NCBI GenBank assembly: GCA_029210325.1
Contig: JARGPU010000001.1
Coordinates: 196,126-260,125 of the forward strand
Origin: Alcanivoracaceae bacterium
Lineage (GTDB): Bacteria; Pseudomonadota; Gammaproteobacteria; Pseudomonadales; Alcanivoracaceae
Direction: 5' to 3'
Length of the DNA stretch: 64,000 nt
A program made the translations under genes and the position numbers. Shown piece by piece: positions 63,190 to 64,000 of the stretch. Each line of letters opens with the position of its first letter. The first letter of the stretch is position 1. Under the pieces are notes generated by a model that saw only the letters and a list, made by a program, of their open reading frames with translations, was not told the DNA's origin and searched no databases.

Positions 63190-64000
63190 ATGATGAAATC
63201 GCTCCTGCGCACCCTGTCCGCCGGACTGCTGGTGACGGTTGCCGGTCTCGGTGCCCTTCAGGCTTCGGCGAATGTCACCCTGAAAAACGGGCACCCGGAA
63301 GTGTACTACGTCAAGCAGGGAGATACTCTTTGGGATATTTCCGGTCAGTTTCTGGAGAGCCCCTGGCAGTGGCCGGAGCTGTGGCACGTCAATGAAGAAA
63401 TTGACAACCCTCACCTGATCTACCCCGGCGACGTGATTCGCATGGTTTACGTCGACGGCCGTCCGCAGTTGCAAGTTGAACGTGGCGGAGCGGCAGGCAA
63501 GGAAACCGTCAAGATGATGACTGACGGTTCGCTGGTAAAGCTGTCACCTCAGGTACGTGAACTGCCACTTGATTCTGCCATCCCGATGATTCCGGTGAGC
63601 AGCATCCAGACCTTTTTGCGTGAAGCTCTTGTAGTCAACAAAGAGGAAGCCTCTCAGGCCCCTTATATCATTGCCGGCTCTGACCGCCGTGTGGTGTACG
63701 CCTCCGGTGACACCGTGTACGCCCGTGACCCGGTTGGCAAGTGGGCGGAGTTGATTCAGTCCTATGGCGTGTTCCGCGTCGGCCACCAGTATGTAGATCC
63801 GCAAACCCGTGAGATTCTCGGTATTGAAGCGCTGAAAATTGGTACCGTACGGACCACAGACCAAAAAGACGATGTCGCCACTTTCCGCGTCATTCTGTCG
63901 CAGGAAGACATCCGCCCACAGGACCGTCTCTTCACCAGCCGTGAAGGTCGCATGCAGTCAACTTTCTATCCTGCAGCGCCGGATACCAAGGTTGAAGCAC
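63190..64000 (+). CDS. Secreted LysM-domain protein (N-terminal part)
   Basis: About 270 residues before the right edge of the window. A signal peptide (ends near LQASA) is followed by a LysM domain: VYYVKQGDTLWDISGQFLES, PWQWPELWHVN and NPHLIYPGDVIRM. Further beta-rich sequence continues to the edge. Such a protein usually sits between def and dprA and binds peptidoglycan. ATG 63190 and 63193 are both possible starts behind AAAAGGA. 3' end not seen. Confidence 0.88.
   Translation, partial: MMKSLLRTLSAGLLVTVAGLGALQASANVTLKNGHPEVYYVKQGDTLWDISGQFLESPWQWPELWHVNEEIDNPHLIYPGDVIRMVYVDGRPQLQVERGGAAGKETVKMMTDGSLVKLSPQVRELPLDSAIPMIPVSSIQTFLREALVVNKEEASQAPYIIAGSDRRVVYASGDTVYARDPVGKWAELIQSYGVFRVGHQYVDPQTREILGIEALKIGTVRTTDQKDDVATFRVILSQEDIRPQDRLFTSREGRMQSTFYPAAPDTKVEA

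Overview
This 64 kb window looks like chromosome from an Alcanivorax-type marine hydrocarbon-degrading gammaproteobacterium. The inference rests on two tandem AlkB alkane monooxygenase genes beside a GntR-family regulator, together with typical gammaproteobacterial housekeeping blocks (pilT/yggS-proC-yggT-yggU-metX-metW-rdgB-hemW; tkt-gap-pgk-fba; def-fmt-rsmB-trkA-trkH). No rRNA, tRNA, CRISPR array, prophage or insertion sequence was recognised. Genes are tightly packed, and no gene-free stretch exceeds about 300 bases.

Layout. 1-6.9 kb: the 5' part of pilT (minus strand), then a plus-strand block for PLP homeostasis, proline, methionine entry (metX, metW), nucleotide clean-up (rdgB) and the heme chaperone HemW. 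7-11.6 kb: an AraC-type regulator, a large secreted beta-propeller protein and a secreted esterase/depolymerase-like hydrolase. 11.8-18.5 kb: a TetR-controlled efflux operon (periplasmic adaptor, RND pump, DHA2-type MFS pump). 18.6-23.1 kb: a lipoprotein, a dicarboxylate/amino-acid symporter and the catalase-peroxidase KatG. 23.3-28.1 kb: a minus-strand methionine/SAM-cycle block of an ArsR-methyltransferase regulator (SahR-like), metK, ahcY and metF, with an S-adenosylhomocysteine (SAH) riboswitch directly upstream of ahcY. 28.2-33.6 kb: the tkt-gap-pgk-fba central carbon operon. 33.7-37.2 kb: a FAD monooxygenase, a flavin reductase, an alpha/beta hydrolase and a highly charged periplasmic protein. 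37.2-41 kb: an envelope operon of four secreted or lipid-anchored proteins (COG3014-type, YcfL-like, LpoB-like, CsgG-like). 41-44.8 kb: serA divergent from a D-2-hydroxyglutarate dehydrogenase-like oxidase, then a fumarylacetoacetate-hydrolase-family enzyme. 45-52.3 kb: two related secreted proteins with a cysteine-containing C-terminal sorting tail, a small CPBP-type intramembrane protease that probably processes them, a pentaheme cytochrome c lipoprotein and an FNR-like regulator. 52.4-53.4 kb: rpoH behind a perfect CIRCE (HrcA) operator. 53.4-56.8 kb: GntR regulator, alkB1, alkB2. 56.8-64 kb: cysC, trkH, trkA, rsmB, fmt, def and the start of a LysM-domain gene.

The most striking points are these. 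(1) A dispersed family of three long hairpin elements has a conserved loop and an 8-nt conserved stem base, while the outer stem arms differ completely between copies yet stay complementary within each copy. (2) The 45-52 kb cluster has a TTGAT-type half-site box upstream of each of its three secreted-protein genes, and its regulator carries the matching E-xx-SR recognition helix. (3) A SAH riboswitch has an expression-platform hairpin that shares bases with its pseudoknot, next to a probable SahR regulator. (4) A CIRCE element precedes rpoH. All functional statements are homology- or motif-based readings by eye, with no database search behind them.
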